The notes beneath the pieces were generated by a model. It worked only from the letters and a program-made list of their open reading frames with translations. It was not told the DNA's origin and ran no database searches. Position numbers and translations under genes: made by a program. A DNA stretch of 64,000 bases from Paludibacteraceae bacterium (lineage in GTDB: Bacteria > Bacteroidota > Bacteroidia > Bacteroidales > Paludibacteraceae), in the NCBI GenBank assembly GCA_017412245.1, contig JAFPYI010000038.1, positions 53,166-117,165 on the forward strand. Direction: 5' to 3'. This document shows positions 53,281 to 62,323 of the stretch, one piece after another. Positions within the stretch are counted from its first letter, which is position 1. Every line of letters starts with the position of its first letter.

Positions 53281-54894
53281 TCATTTTACAATTCGGAGGG
53301 TTACCGTTTGACTCTTATGTAGCTTGGTGTCTTCCGGAATAAAGCAATCGTCATCAAGACTAAACCATCCCAATATAGAAGTGCTATCTTTAGATAGAGA
53401 AGGTTGATTAACCATTGGCAACAAAACTCCCTCTGAAACCTTGCCGTATAAATGCACATCCCGTTCATAATGCCTTTTTAGAAGATCATTAAGACCCACA
53501 ATGGAGATGTCAATTTCATCTTCGTTTGCTTCGCACCACAACCAATACAAGAACCTACTACGTTCGCTCAAGAAAGAGAATGGAATCTCAAATGCATCTT
53601 TGTATGAATCGCAAATAGTGATTCCCGGATTGCGTAATCTGTCTTGTTCTGCTTCCTCAAAAAGAAGATTTCTCAAACTGTCCTTAAACGCTCCGCTTAA
53701 CAATACTGTAACCTCAGGATAAATTTCTTCTCTATAGGTTCTTTGAACCTCCACCATAAAATCCTCATGTTGACATAGATAGTAGAATAATCCTTTGTTA
53801 TATAATTCTTCTTGTTCTCCGATTGGGGCTGCCGCAAAAATTTCTTGAGTGCTATCAAAAAATCGACCGGTAGTGGCACTCTTCAAAGCACTGTCAAAAT
53901 CCCATATAGGTCCCGCATAAAACTTAGCCTCATCTCCGCTGTCTTTGTACATGTAAGTGCTATGACTGCCGGCATCGATATTCAGCAATAATTCGTGCAA
54001 GATGTAATATTTCGCGAAAGAAGGAATATCTAAGTACTCTGAGTAATGTTTACCATTTTTTGTGTTTATGCCATCATAGGACATGAGCGCAGATTCCATT
54101 TGATTGTAATAATCCGCAATATAATTAATTTCATTTCTTGAGGCATACTTTGGGGCTCGTACGCATATAGATGACCCGCCATCAGATACAAATCCGCTTT
54201 TACTGCGTTCAAAAGCCCATGAAACACGTCGATATTCCAATAAATACCCACCGGATATATCCACTGGTTCATTCGTTAATAACCACCCTTTACGATAACC
54301 GGTCTCGTTGGGCTTTTTCTGTATGTATTGTGGATAATCGGAAAGTGGAGGACGGTTAAGAACTTTGTTTGTTTGATTCATGTCTGCGATGTCTATATTC
54401 TGCCGTCCTACTTTGATCTGATTGGTCATCAAATACAGGCCCATATATTCTTCGTTGAAATATAACTTCACATACGTAAATTCAGGTGCCGGTATGCCTA
54501 TTCGATGGGCTAACTCAAAAGCAATAACTGTACGAATATAACTTTCGTCGTGACTATTGCTTATTAGTACTAAATCCTTAGTTCTGGGTAAATTGAATAG
54601 TGTCGCTCCATATTCTAATTCTAAAGAAAAAGAATATTTGCCGCCTGACCAAAAGTACGTACCATTTCCGCGTGTGTGAATTTCTGCAAGATGATCATAA
54701 AGTGTATCTCTCTCGGAAGAAAAAATAACTGCTTGCGTGTAAATCTTATGCTCACGGCTGCTATATAAACTATCCCGTTGCAATGAATCGATAGCCAAAT
54801 GAACTTCCGGCAATGGCACATTAGCACGATGAGAACAACTGTTCCCTAAAAAACAAACTATAACTGCAATAAGAAATAGACTCTTCTTAAACAT
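53281..54894 (-). CDS. CotH-family kinase-like lipoprotein
   Basis: A 537-residue lipoprotein (signal peptide ending GNSC) of the CotH family, kinase-like proteins first known from spore coats and secreted by many Bacteroidota. Visible are EIHTRGNGTY, the LYFNEEYMGLYLMTNQ stretch (GxY loop), and GPIWDFDSAL, the metal-binding motif with conserved Asp residues. The C-terminal part after about residue 440 is not recognised. It has its own promoter, overlapping the divergent one of the barrel gene at 55000. The target, if it is an active kinase, is unknown. Confidence 0.85.
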   Translation of the reverse strand: MFKKSLFLIAVIVCFLGNSCSHRANVPLPEVHLAIDSLQRDSLYSSREHKIYTQAVIFSSERDTLYDHLAEIHTRGNGTYFWSGGKYSFSLELEYGATLFNLPRTKDLVLISNSHDESYIRTVIAFELAHRIGIPAPEFTYVKLYFNEEYMGLYLMTNQIKVGRQNIDIADMNQTNKVLNRPPLSDYPQYIQKKPNETGYRKGWLLTNEPVDISGGYLLEYRRVSWAFERSKSGFVSDGGSSICVRAPKYASRNEINYIADYYNQMESALMSYDGINTKNGKHYSEYLDIPSFAKYYILHELLLNIDAGSHSTYMYKDSGDEAKFYAGPIWDFDSALKSATTGRFFDSTQEIFAAAPIGEQEELYNKGLFYYLCQHEDFMVEVQRTYREEIYPEVTVLLSGAFKDSLRNLLFEEAEQDRLRNPGITICDSYKDAFEIPFSFLSERSRFLYWLWCEANEDEIDISIVGLNDLLKRHYERDVHLYGKVSEGVLLPMVNQPSLSKDSTSILGWFSLDDDCFIPEDTKLHKSQTVTLRIVK

Positions 54895-54928
54895 GGTGAT
54901 TCATGATTTTCACTCGCGCTTTGCGCTG

Positions 54929-54959
54929 CAAAAGTACAAAAAAATTTGCACATATCAAA
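54929..54959 (-). promoter_or_regulatory. Promoter of the CotH gene, overlapping the divergent promoter
   Basis: Minus strand TTTG (54959-54956) and TACTTTTG (54936-54929), spacer 19. Its bases interleave with those of the plus-strand promoter. Confidence 0.7.
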
Positions 54960-54976
54960 AAAAAATAGTAATTTTG
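54945..54976 (+). promoter_or_regulatory. Promoter of the barrel/phosphoesterase/AKR operon
   Basis: TTTG 54945-54948 and TAATTTTG 54969-54976, spacer 20. It overlaps the CotH promoter by 15 bases. Confidence 0.82.
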
Positions 54977-54999
54977 CGCTGTTTTAAAATACATTACGA

Positions 55000-55740
55000 G
55001 TGAAAAAAATATTCATTCTTTTTCTGTCTTGCTTCTGTGCTATGACAATCTTTGCGCAGCAAGACACTCTACCCCCTGCATTTCGACCGGGGGAACATAC
55101 ACAATTAAAATTCCAGACTGAATATGGTTTTAATGATGTATGGGGACATCATGGCAATTTTGATATTGAGGCGCAGATCCCTCTCAATCGTCATTTCGAT
55201 CTTACGGCTGGAGCTCAATTCTCTACTGCCAATGTTTATTCCTTGCATGTAGAGGCGCAACCGAAGTTTATTATCACAGAAGCGCATCATCGAGAGTTGT
55301 ATCTGGATATTGATGCTATTTATCGTGCCGTTCAAAGGGCAAGAACGCATGATTTTACATGGGCTCTTGGTATTGGATATCGCCGTGATTATGTAGATGT
55401 AGAGGTAGGTATGTTTATCCGTACAATGGATGCTATGCAGCGCAAGGTGGATAATAACAGAAACGAGATGTTGGTTGAAGGTCTTGCTGCAATTTATTCT
55501 TTGGAAATATCGTGCCGACCGAAAGAATCCAATTGGAACTTAGGTATTAGAATGGCCAATTTTACGGAATATCAAACCGAGCATATGTGGAATCCTATTT
55601 TCTCACTTAGCGGACGGTATGATCCCACAGAGCATTGGCGAGTGAATGCACGGGTATATATTAAACCTGCAGGAATGTTCAGTATGACAGCAAGTTTCTT
55701 TGACGTTCACGCACTTGTCGGATGTAGTTATATCTTCTAA
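55000..55740 (+). CDS. Outer-membrane beta-barrel protein of unknown function
   Basis: A 246-residue protein with a signal peptide (MKKIFILFLS to MTIFAQ) and strongly alternating strands (FQTEYGFNDVWGHHGNFDIEAQ, split; ending HALVGCSYIF), which indicates an outer-membrane barrel. The start is a GTG at 55000, required for the signal peptide. No function can be named. First gene of an operon with the phosphoesterase (17-base gap) and aldo-keto reductase. Confidence 0.8.
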   Translation: MKKIFILFLSCFCAMTIFAQQDTLPPAFRPGEHTQLKFQTEYGFNDVWGHHGNFDIEAQIPLNRHFDLTAGAQFSTANVYSLHVEAQPKFIITEAHHRELYLDIDAIYRAVQRARTHDFTWALGIGYRRDYVDVEVGMFIRTMDAMQRKVDNNRNEMLVEGLAAIYSLEISCRPKESNWNLGIRMANFTEYQTEHMWNPIFSLSGRYDPTEHWRVNARVYIKPAGMFSMTASFFDVHALVGCSYIF

Positions 55741-55757
55741 TCTCAATTTGTAATTCA

Positions 55758-56696
55758 ATGAAAAGATCTCTATATATATCATTTATAATACTTGCAACGA
55801 TTACTTTCGCCTCTTGTGACAGAATAGACGTTGCCGGAATATTTAATGGCTCCAGTCCACATCATGATGCTCGTTTCAAACAATCCATGGAATATAATGA
55901 GACATTTGGAATTAATGAATCGGGTCTGCAAACAATCCACGCTACGGAGAATACCTATGAGATTTACTGGGCGACGGATGTCCATGTAGCTGGCACAACG
56001 GTTCTTTTGGATTCGTTTATCAATTTAGCATTAACGGATTATTACTGCGAAGCAATCGTTTTTGGTGGTGATATCATCGATGCTAAAAATAATTACCCGT
56101 TGTTCTATAAGTCGCTTGAACCGGCAGTTGCATCTGGAATGCCGCTATTCTGTACTCCGGGGAATCATGACCTTTGCTTTGGGCAATGGAAGGAATACGT
56201 GGAGTATTGGAAGACCAGCGTTTACTGGTTCCAAGTCATCATTCCAAGTGGAGAGAAAGACCTGTTTATCTGTATTGATTCTGCAGATGCCACTCTTGGT
56301 AGAGCTCAGTTCAATTGGCTCAAAGACCTGTTGGAAAAGAAATCAAAAGAAGGATATAGGCATATTATAGTCTTCTCTCATACACATATGTTTAAGAAAG
56401 ATTCTAATAATGCTAATGGTGCCCATTTCAATACAGAAGAGATATATGATATTACGTCTCTTTTGTCCAAATACCATGTGGAGTATTATATGAATGGTCA
56501 TGACCATACGCCGGAGGTCACCATATACAAAAATGTGCATTATGTCACCATCGGTTCGATGAAGGATGATTACAAAGAACGGGCTGCATATGCTGTAATG
56601 ACGATGTTTGGCAAACATATTGATGTGTCCCTTTATCGTATGGATGGCGAAGATTATTGGTTTGACGACGAAAGCGATTATTATGATGAAGAATGA
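55758..56696 (+). CDS. Metallophosphoesterase lipoprotein (calcineurin-like)
   Basis: A 312-residue lipoprotein (lipobox FASC, Cys20) with the full calcineurin-like metal set: Asp74 and His76 (ATDVHVAG), Asp105 (GGDIID), Asn136-His137 (PGNHD), then FSHTH and NGHDHTP. It should hydrolyse a phosphoester in the periplasm or at the surface; the substrate is unknown. The C-terminal tail is very acidic (DYWFDDESDYYDEE). It overlaps the aldo-keto reductase gene by 14 bases. Confidence 0.9.
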   Translation: MKRSLYISFIILATITFASCDRIDVAGIFNGSSPHHDARFKQSMEYNETFGINESGLQTIHATENTYEIYWATDVHVAGTTVLLDSFINLALTDYYCEAIVFGGDIIDAKNNYPLFYKSLEPAVASGMPLFCTPGNHDLCFGQWKEYVEYWKTSVYWFQVIIPSGEKDLFICIDSADATLGRAQFNWLKDLLEKKSKEGYRHIIVFSHTHMFKKDSNNANGAHFNTEEIYDITSLLSKYHVEYYMNGHDHTPEVTIYKNVHYVTIGSMKDDYKERAAYAVMTMFGKHIDVSLYRMDGEDYWFDDESDYYDEE

Positions 56697-57507
56697 TTCT
56701 GTAGTAATTAATGGTAGGCAATTGTCTACATTGGCTCTCGGCACATGGCTGATGAGCGAACAGGAGGCTTATCAATCGACACTCGCCGCTATTCGGTGTG
56801 GTTATCGACATGTTGACACAGCTCAAGCGTACGAAAACGAAGCTGGAGTAGGAAAAGCAGTGCGAGAATGTGGACTGGCCAGAGAAGATATCTATGTTAC
56901 ATCCAAAGTGGCTGCAGAGATTAAAAATTACGCTGAGGCAGCGCGTTCTATTGATTTGTCGTTAGAGCGCATGCAATTGGATTACATCGATCTCATGCTT
57001 ATCCATTGTCCGTTGCCATGGGATGAATATCATGCGCATAAAGCCTATCGCTACGAAAAGGAGAATAGAGAAGTATGGCGCGCATTGGAAGACGCATTGG
57101 CGCAAGGCAAAGTGCACGCAATAGGAATCTCTAATTTCTCGGAAGGCGATATTGATAATATCATACAAGCGGCAAAAGTACAACCGATGGTAAATCAAAT
57201 CCATTGCAATGCTCTTCATACACCCAATGCGCTTATTCGTTACTGCCAGGAACGGAATATTGTTCTGGAGGCCTATTCGCCTATCGCACATGGCTCTGCC
57301 ATTCAAAATCAAGTGCTGCAGCAAATGGCAAACCAATATAATGTTTCAGTTGCCCAATGGTGCATCCGCTATTGTCAGCAATTAGGAATGATAGCTTTGC
57401 CGAAATCTACATCTCCGGAACATATACGCGCAAATATGCAACTTGACTTCCAAATCAAGGAAGAAGATATACAACGAATTTCACAAGCAGCGGACTGTCC
57501 TGTGTGA
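56683..57507 (+). CDS. Aldo/keto reductase
   Basis: Cytoplasmic NADPH-dependent reductase of 274 residues. The catalytic tetrad is complete: Asp45 and Tyr50 (VDTAQAYENE), Lys75 (SKVA) and His108 (IHCP). The cofactor loop reads IALPKSTSPEHIRAN. The start at ATG 56683 (or the adjacent ATG 56686) is chosen over the long upstream frame, as it gives the family start and a short overlap with the phosphoesterase. The substrate is unknown; 2,5-diketo-gluconate-type reductases look closest. Confidence 0.9.
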   Translation: MMKNDSVVINGRQLSTLALGTWLMSEQEAYQSTLAAIRCGYRHVDTAQAYENEAGVGKAVRECGLAREDIYVTSKVAAEIKNYAEAARSIDLSLERMQLDYIDLMLIHCPLPWDEYHAHKAYRYEKENREVWRALEDALAQGKVHAIGISNFSEGDIDNIIQAAKVQPMVNQIHCNALHTPNALIRYCQERNIVLEAYSPIAHGSAIQNQVLQQMANQYNVSVAQWCIRYCQQLGMIALPKSTSPEHIRANMQLDFQIKEEDIQRISQAADCPV

Positions 57508-57531
57508 AAAAATAATTTTTCTGAGCAATAA

Positions 57532-57563
57532 TTTGCACAATTCAAAAAAAAGCAGTACCTTTG
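57532..57563 (+). promoter_or_regulatory. Promoter of tRNA-Leu
   Basis: TTTG 57532-57535 and TACCTTTG 57556-57563, spacer 20, ending 46 bases before the tRNA. Confidence 0.85.
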
Positions 57564-57609
57564 CACCCGATTTCGCTTTAAGGGTGAAATTTATATCGCT
57601 ATTATTAGC

Positions 57610-57695
57610 GCCGCGATGTTGGAATTGGTAGACAAGAAAGACTTAAAATCTTTTGCCCAGTGATGGGCGTGCCGGTTCGACCCCGGCTCGCGGTA
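57610..57695 (+). tRNA. tRNA-Leu (anticodon UAA)
   Basis: An 86-base class II tRNA: acceptor GCCGCGA/TCGCGGT (first pair G-U), anticodon stem AAAGA/TCTTT with loop CTTAAAA (anticodon TAA), a long variable arm (GCCCAGTGATGGGC), T-arm GCCGG-TTCGACC-CCGGC, discriminator A. CCA is not encoded. Confidence 0.95.
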
Positions 57696-57697
57696 CG

Positions 57698-57734
57698 AAA
57701 AGAGCAACGTTCATGCGCTGCTCTCTTTTATTTT
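57698..57734 (+). terminator. Terminator after tRNA-Leu
   Basis: Stem AGAGCA/TGCTCT (57701-57706 with 57719-57724) followed by CTTTTATTTT. On the minus strand it could also serve the NlpC/P60 gene that ends at 57752. Confidence 0.7.
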
Positions 57735-57751
57735 CCGTTTGCTCTTAAAAA

Positions 57752-58555
57752 CTACATTCTACGGATAGATACCAAATGATGTGTGTATTGTCCTTTGGGA
57801 TGTGAAGAATCCGCGAATTCAACGGAGAAAATGCCCTTGCTATCAATTTTCTCAACTTTGACTCTTCCCGAACAATGAATGACTCGTTCGCTATCTAATA
57901 GCAATCCTACATGACTAATTTTTCCGTCCTCGTGATCGAAGAAAACCAAATCTCCTGCCTGCGCGTTTTGCAAATCATCAACGGGTACTCCTTGAGTAAT
58001 CTGTTCTCGAGCATTGCGCAGCAATGTTTTTCCGAATAAGCCCATCACTATCTGAGTAAATCCGGAGCAATCCATACCTAAAGCATTCTTTCCGCCCCAT
58101 AAATAAGGAGTATTCAAAAAGAACCGAACGGCTTGTTGAATATTCTCAGTATTCAAAACTAAAGGCTCCTCAATGACCATATTTGCGTCTATCCGAAAGC
58201 CTACACCAAGTACTTCAAAACGCCCTTCTTTATATTTTGGCAATTTGGTTCCGGCGGTTAAAGGAATAGTCTGACCGTTATTTTCACTCACTGCATAAGT
58301 CATCGGAAAAGCTACAATGGCAGCAGTGGAATCATCTTTACAATAGGTCTTGTATTCTTTGTCAGACATAGGACTAATCATCTTGCTATCCACCCAGCCT
58401 TCTTGACCGTCAATGTCCAACTTTACTCGATTCCAACGAGGTTTTTGCTCCAAAATCACACACGTCTCGCCGAACAATATTTGTGTTCCTTGTTCTGCTC
58501 CTTCGCGTGCTTCCGTACGTACGGGAACGATACTATGTAAGTTGATCGCAAACAT
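57752..58555 (-). CDS. NlpC/P60 peptidoglycan peptidase with SH3 domains
   Basis: A 267-residue cysteine peptidase resembling dipeptidyl-peptidase VI (gamma-D-glutamyl-L-diamino acid endopeptidase). Bacterial SH3-like regions fill residues 1-125, and the NlpC/P60 domain holds Cys163 (MDCSGFTQIV), His215 (ISHVGLLL) and His227 (VIHCSG). No signal peptide is visible, so it may act on imported muropeptides in the cytoplasm. The ATG at 58555 is used; the TTG at 58567 would overlap nadB. Last gene of the uxaB operon. Confidence 0.92.
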   Translation of the reverse strand: MFAINLHSIVPVRTEAREGAEQGTQILFGETCVILEQKPRWNRVKLDIDGQEGWVDSKMISPMSDKEYKTYCKDDSTAAIVAFPMTYAVSENNGQTIPLTAGTKLPKYKEGRFEVLGVGFRIDANMVIEEPLVLNTENIQQAVRFFLNTPYLWGGKNALGMDCSGFTQIVMGLFGKTLLRNAREQITQGVPVDDLQNAQAGDLVFFDHEDGKISHVGLLLDSERVIHCSGRVKVEKIDSKGIFSVEFADSSHPKGQYTHHLVSIRRM

Positions 58556-58560
58556 CTCTT

Positions 58561-60162
58561 TTACCAAACTTCTTGCGGCGTATGATTGTCTTCACGAGGA
58601 TAATCAATGGAGTAGTGTAATCCTCGACTCTCTTTACGTTCAATGGCCTGACGAGTAATCAAATAACCAACATTAATCATATTGCGCAACTCGCAGATGT
58701 CTTTAGTCGCCTTTACGCGTTTGAAGAGTTCTTCAGTCTCTTCGTACAGCAAATCCAACCGTTCCCATGCGCGTCTTAAACGTAGATTACTACGTACAAT
58801 ACCTACATAAGTGGACATGATTTGTCCCACTTCCTTGACATCTTGCGCAATGAGCACATGTTCTTCGTTGCTCAATGTTCCTTCATCATTCCATTCAGGA
58901 ACGGCATCATTGAATCCGTATTCATCAATCACAGATAAACTGTGTTTAGCTGCTGCATCGGCATAAACAACTGCTTCTATCAGCGAATTGGAAGCGAGAC
59001 GATTACCGCCGTGCAAACCTGTGCAGGAACACTCGCCAACCGCATATAAACGACGAATAGAAGACTGCCCGTCTAAATCAACTTTAATGCCTCCGCACAT
59101 ATAATGTGCGCAAGGAGCCACTGGTATATAATCCTTTGTAATGTCAATTCCTATGCTCAAACATTTTGCATAGATATTCGGGAAATGATGTTTCGTCTCT
59201 TCTGCGTCCTTGTGCGTCACGTCCAAGCACACATGGTCGATGGCATGAATCTTCATCTCATTATCTATCGCCCGTGCAACGATATCACGCGGAGCCAATG
59301 ACAAACGCGGATCGTATTTCTGCATGAACTCCTCGCCGTTAGGCAGTCGTAATATGCCACCGTAACCACGCATGGCTTCGGTGATAAGATAAGCAGGATG
59401 AGTCTCTGCTGGGTTGTAAAGACTCGTTGGATGGAACTGTACAAACTCCATATCCTTCACTTGCCCTTTGGCGCGATAAACCATCGCTATTCCGTCGCCC
59501 GTAGCAATCTCAGGATTGGTGGTGGTGGCATAAACAGCTCCTGTCCCGCCGGTGGCCATAAGAGTAATACGACTCAGGTATGTGTCAATTTTTTGCGTAT
59601 CGGGGTTAAGGATATACGCTCCGTAACACTCAATATCCGGCGTGCGACGAGTAACACGAACGCCCAAATGGTGTTGAGTGATGATTTCTACCGCAAAATG
59701 GTTTTCCAATACATCGATATAAGGATTACGACGAACGGCTTCCATCAAACCGCGTTGAATCTCTGCACCCGTATCATCAGCATGATGAAGAATTCGGAAC
59801 TCGGAATGCCCGCCTTCACGGTGCAAATCAAAACTGCCGTCTTCTTTCTTGTCAAAATTGACACCCCATTGTACTAACTCTTCGATTCCGCGAGGAGCAT
59901 TACGAACCACTTGTTCAACGGCCGAAGGATCAGAAAGCCAATCGCCGGCAACCATGGTGTCGTGGATGTGTTTTTCAAAATCATCTACAAGCAGATTGGT
60001 GACAGATGCTATGCCGCCTTGTGCTTTCGATGTGTTAGCCTCTTCGAGAGTGGTCTTGCAACATAGAGCAATCTTGTATTTCCCGGCACGAGCCACTTGA
60101 AGGGCAAAACTCATTCCGGCTACACCACTGCCGATAATTAGGTAATCGTATTTCTTTGTCAT
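58561..60162 (-). CDS. nadB: L-aspartate oxidase
   Basis: First enzyme of de novo NAD synthesis, oxidising L-aspartate to iminoaspartate with FAD; 533 residues. The FAD loop is IIGSGVAGMSFA (9-20); TSKAQGGIASV and the active-site region HREGGHSEFR follow, with GGIKVDLDGQSSI and GLHGGNRLASNSL in the C-terminal half. The ATG at 60162 is the family start; the longer frame reaches into comF. nadA and nadC are not in the window. It lies between comF (10-base gap) and the NlpC/P60 gene (5-base gap). Confidence 0.95.
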   Translation of the reverse strand: MTKKYDYLIIGSGVAGMSFALQVARAGKYKIALCCKTTLEEANTSKAQGGIASVTNLLVDDFEKHIHDTMVAGDWLSDPSAVEQVVRNAPRGIEELVQWGVNFDKKEDGSFDLHREGGHSEFRILHHADDTGAEIQRGLMEAVRRNPYIDVLENHFAVEIITQHHLGVRVTRRTPDIECYGAYILNPDTQKIDTYLSRITLMATGGTGAVYATTTNPEIATGDGIAMVYRAKGQVKDMEFVQFHPTSLYNPAETHPAYLITEAMRGYGGILRLPNGEEFMQKYDPRLSLAPRDIVARAIDNEMKIHAIDHVCLDVTHKDAEETKHHFPNIYAKCLSIGIDITKDYIPVAPCAHYMCGGIKVDLDGQSSIRRLYAVGECSCTGLHGGNRLASNSLIEAVVYADAAAKHSLSVIDEYGFNDAVPEWNDEGTLSNEEHVLIAQDVKEVGQIMSTYVGIVRSNLRLRRAWERLDLLYEETEELFKRVKATKDICELRNMINVGYLITRQAIERKESRGLHYSIDYPREDNHTPQEVW

Positions 60163-60172
60163 GGTTAAAATA

Positions 60173-60853
60173 TTATCTTGCTTTGCATAATGCAAAGACG
60201 CTAAACCTTGCACCTCTAAAACATTTCATTGCTTGCAAACAGGCTTTAGCCGTCTCTCCGGTGGTAATCAAATCATCCACTAACAGAATATGTTTTCTGT
60301 ACATCTGTTCAGGATGATTTACCTCAAACGCTCCTGCTACATTTGTCTTTCGTCCTTCTTGCGACTGTAGCGCTTGTTGTGGAGTATCTTTGATACGCTC
60401 TACATGTGTCGTATCGACAGGAATTCCGGTTATGGCACTGATGCCTCGAGCAATGTATTCAGACTGATTATACCCTCTGCTGCGTAAGCGATTTCTATGA
60501 AGTGGAATAGGCACAATTATGTCGATTCCATCGAAGAAATCCGTGTATTGAAACTCCATTGCTGCTTGCTTTCCGAGATGATAACCGATACGAGGTTCGT
60601 CACTGTATTTCATCTTATGAATAAGTCGCTGCAAAGGACTCTCTTTGTCGTAAAAGAGAAAGGCAGCTCCTCTTTCAAAATGCAGTATATCCGAAAACGG
60701 AAATTCAGTACTGTTTTCTCGTAGCAATGCTTGCTCTGTGCGAGGAAGTGCCTTGAGACACTCGTCGCACAATACACCTTCTTGCGCATTTTCCCCTACA
60801 TAGGTGCCGCACATCGGGCACCGACGAGGAAAAAAGAGACTATAGAGTAACAC
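60173..60853 (-). CDS. comF: ComF-family phosphoribosyltransferase-like protein
   Basis: A 226-residue ComF homologue. An N-terminal zinc ribbon (Cys12, Cys15, Cys29, Cys32) precedes a phosphoribosyltransferase domain with the PRPP loop ILLVDDLITTGETA. In competent bacteria ComF helps take up transforming DNA; in others the role is unclear. The start is a GTG at 60853, lying inside the end of uxaA (14-base overlap). No ATG is available before the zinc site. Confidence 0.9.
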   Translation of the reverse strand: MLLYSLFFPRRCPMCGTYVGENAQEGVLCDECLKALPRTEQALLRENSTEFPFSDILHFERGAAFLFYDKESPLQRLIHKMKYSDEPRIGYHLGKQAAMEFQYTDFFDGIDIIVPIPLHRNRLRSRGYNQSEYIARGISAITGIPVDTTHVERIKDTPQQALQSQEGRKTNVAGAFEVNHPEQMYRKHILLVDDLITTGETAKACLQAMKCFRGARFSVFALCKAR

Positions 60854-62321
60854 CGGTCTTAAAGATGGCTATCTCGTGGTAGCCGTTCTTCTCGTTATTA
60901 GTCTTGGCGCCGTTGGCTACTTCAAGAACGAACTCGGCAAAGCGTTTTGCAACCTCTTCCATCGGTTCGCCTTCTGCAATCACACCGGCGTTGAAATCAA
61001 TCCACTTCGGTTTGTTGTTGAACAATGCCGAATTGGTGGAAATCTTCATCGTTGGTACATAAGTACCAAAAGGAGTGCCACGACCGGTTGTAAACAATAC
61101 CATATGACAACCGCAGGAAGCCAATGCTGTCGATGCTACCAAGTCATTCCCCGGTGCGGACAACAAGTTCAGTCCTTTCACTTTCAGTCGTTCGCCATAA
61201 GGCAACACACCACGTACGAGCGACTTACCGCATTTCTGTGTACAACCGAGTGCTTTATCCTCCAGCGTAGAGATACCGCCGGCCTTGTTTCCCGGACTTG
61301 GATTCTCGCCCACAGGCTCTCCATGACTCAGGAAATAATCTTTGAAATCATTGATTAAATGCACGGTTTCATCGAATAAATCCTTGTTCGCGCAACGGTC
61401 CATCAATATCGTTTCTGCACCGAACATTTCCGGAACTTCTGTCAATACTGTGGTGCCGCCTTGAGCAACTAACCAATCGCTCAAACAACCTAACAACGGA
61501 TTTGCAGTTATACCGCTAAAGCCGTCACTTCCGCCGCACTTCAAACCAACGCGCAGTTCGGACAATGGCACAGGCTCACGTTTGTCGTGTTGAGTCTTGG
61601 TGTATAACTCACGCAGAATAGGCATGCAGTATTCAACCTCATCGCCTTGAATCTTTTGTGATACCACAAAACGTACTCTTTCTTCGTCTATCTCGCCGCA
61701 GAACTCTTTGAATACGTCCGGTTGGTTGTTTTCACAACCAAGACCTACTACTAACACGGCACCTGCATTAGGATGATGTACCATGTCACGGAGAATTTTC
61801 TTTGTGTTCTCGTGGTCGTCGCCCAATTGCGAACAACCGTAGTTATGCGGGAAACAGAAGATATTATCGGCTCCTGTCTCTTGACGCAAACGCTCTGCAC
61901 AGCGTTGTACAATGCCGTTCACGCAACCTACGGTTGGAATGATCCAAACCTCGTTACGGATTCCCACTTGACCGTCTTTACGGCGATAACCCATAAACGT
62001 ACGTTTCTCGTCGGGAATATTCAACACAACCTCTTTCGGATGGTACTCATATTCGAGCAATCCGGCAAGATTGGTCTTGATGTTATTCTCATTCATCCAC
62101 GAACCGGCTTTTTTTGCTTCGCGTGCATGGCCGATGGGGAAACCGTATTTGATAACGTTTTCGCCTTCTGCAAGGTCGGTAATGGCTATCTTGTGTCCGG
62201 CTGGAACATCCTCCAAAACGGTGATTTTTTTGCCGTCTACTTCGATAACTGCTCCTGCAGACTGTGGCTGAATAGCTACAACCACATTATCTGCAGGGTT
62301 GATTTTAAGAATATTGGTCAT
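60840..62321 (-). CDS. uxaA: Altronate dehydratase
   Basis: Converts D-altronate to 2-keto-3-deoxygluconate in galacturonate breakdown; 493 residues. The N-terminal SAF domain (1-90) and the large UxaA domain (GYRRKDGQVGIRNEVWIIPT, GCSQLGDDHENT, KCGGSDGFSGITANP) are both present, with the cysteines expected for an iron-dependent enzyme. It starts 2 bases after uxaB and overlaps comF by 14 bases. Confidence 0.96.
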   Translation of the reverse strand: MTNILKINPADNVVVAIQPQSAGAVIEVDGKKITVLEDVPAGHKIAITDLAEGENVIKYGFPIGHAREAKKAGSWMNENNIKTNLAGLLEYEYHPKEVVLNIPDEKRTFMGYRRKDGQVGIRNEVWIIPTVGCVNGIVQRCAERLRQETGADNIFCFPHNYGCSQLGDDHENTKKILRDMVHHPNAGAVLVVGLGCENNQPDVFKEFCGEIDEERVRFVVSQKIQGDEVEYCMPILRELYTKTQHDKREPVPLSELRVGLKCGGSDGFSGITANPLLGCLSDWLVAQGGTTVLTEVPEMFGAETILMDRCANKDLFDETVHLINDFKDYFLSHGEPVGENPSPGNKAGGISTLEDKALGCTQKCGKSLVRGVLPYGERLKVKGLNLLSAPGNDLVASTALASCGCHMVLFTTGRGTPFGTYVPTMKISTNSALFNNKPKWIDFNAGVIAEGEPMEEVAKRFAEFVLEVANGAKTNNEKNGYHEIAIFKTGVTL

Positions 62322-62323
62322 AA

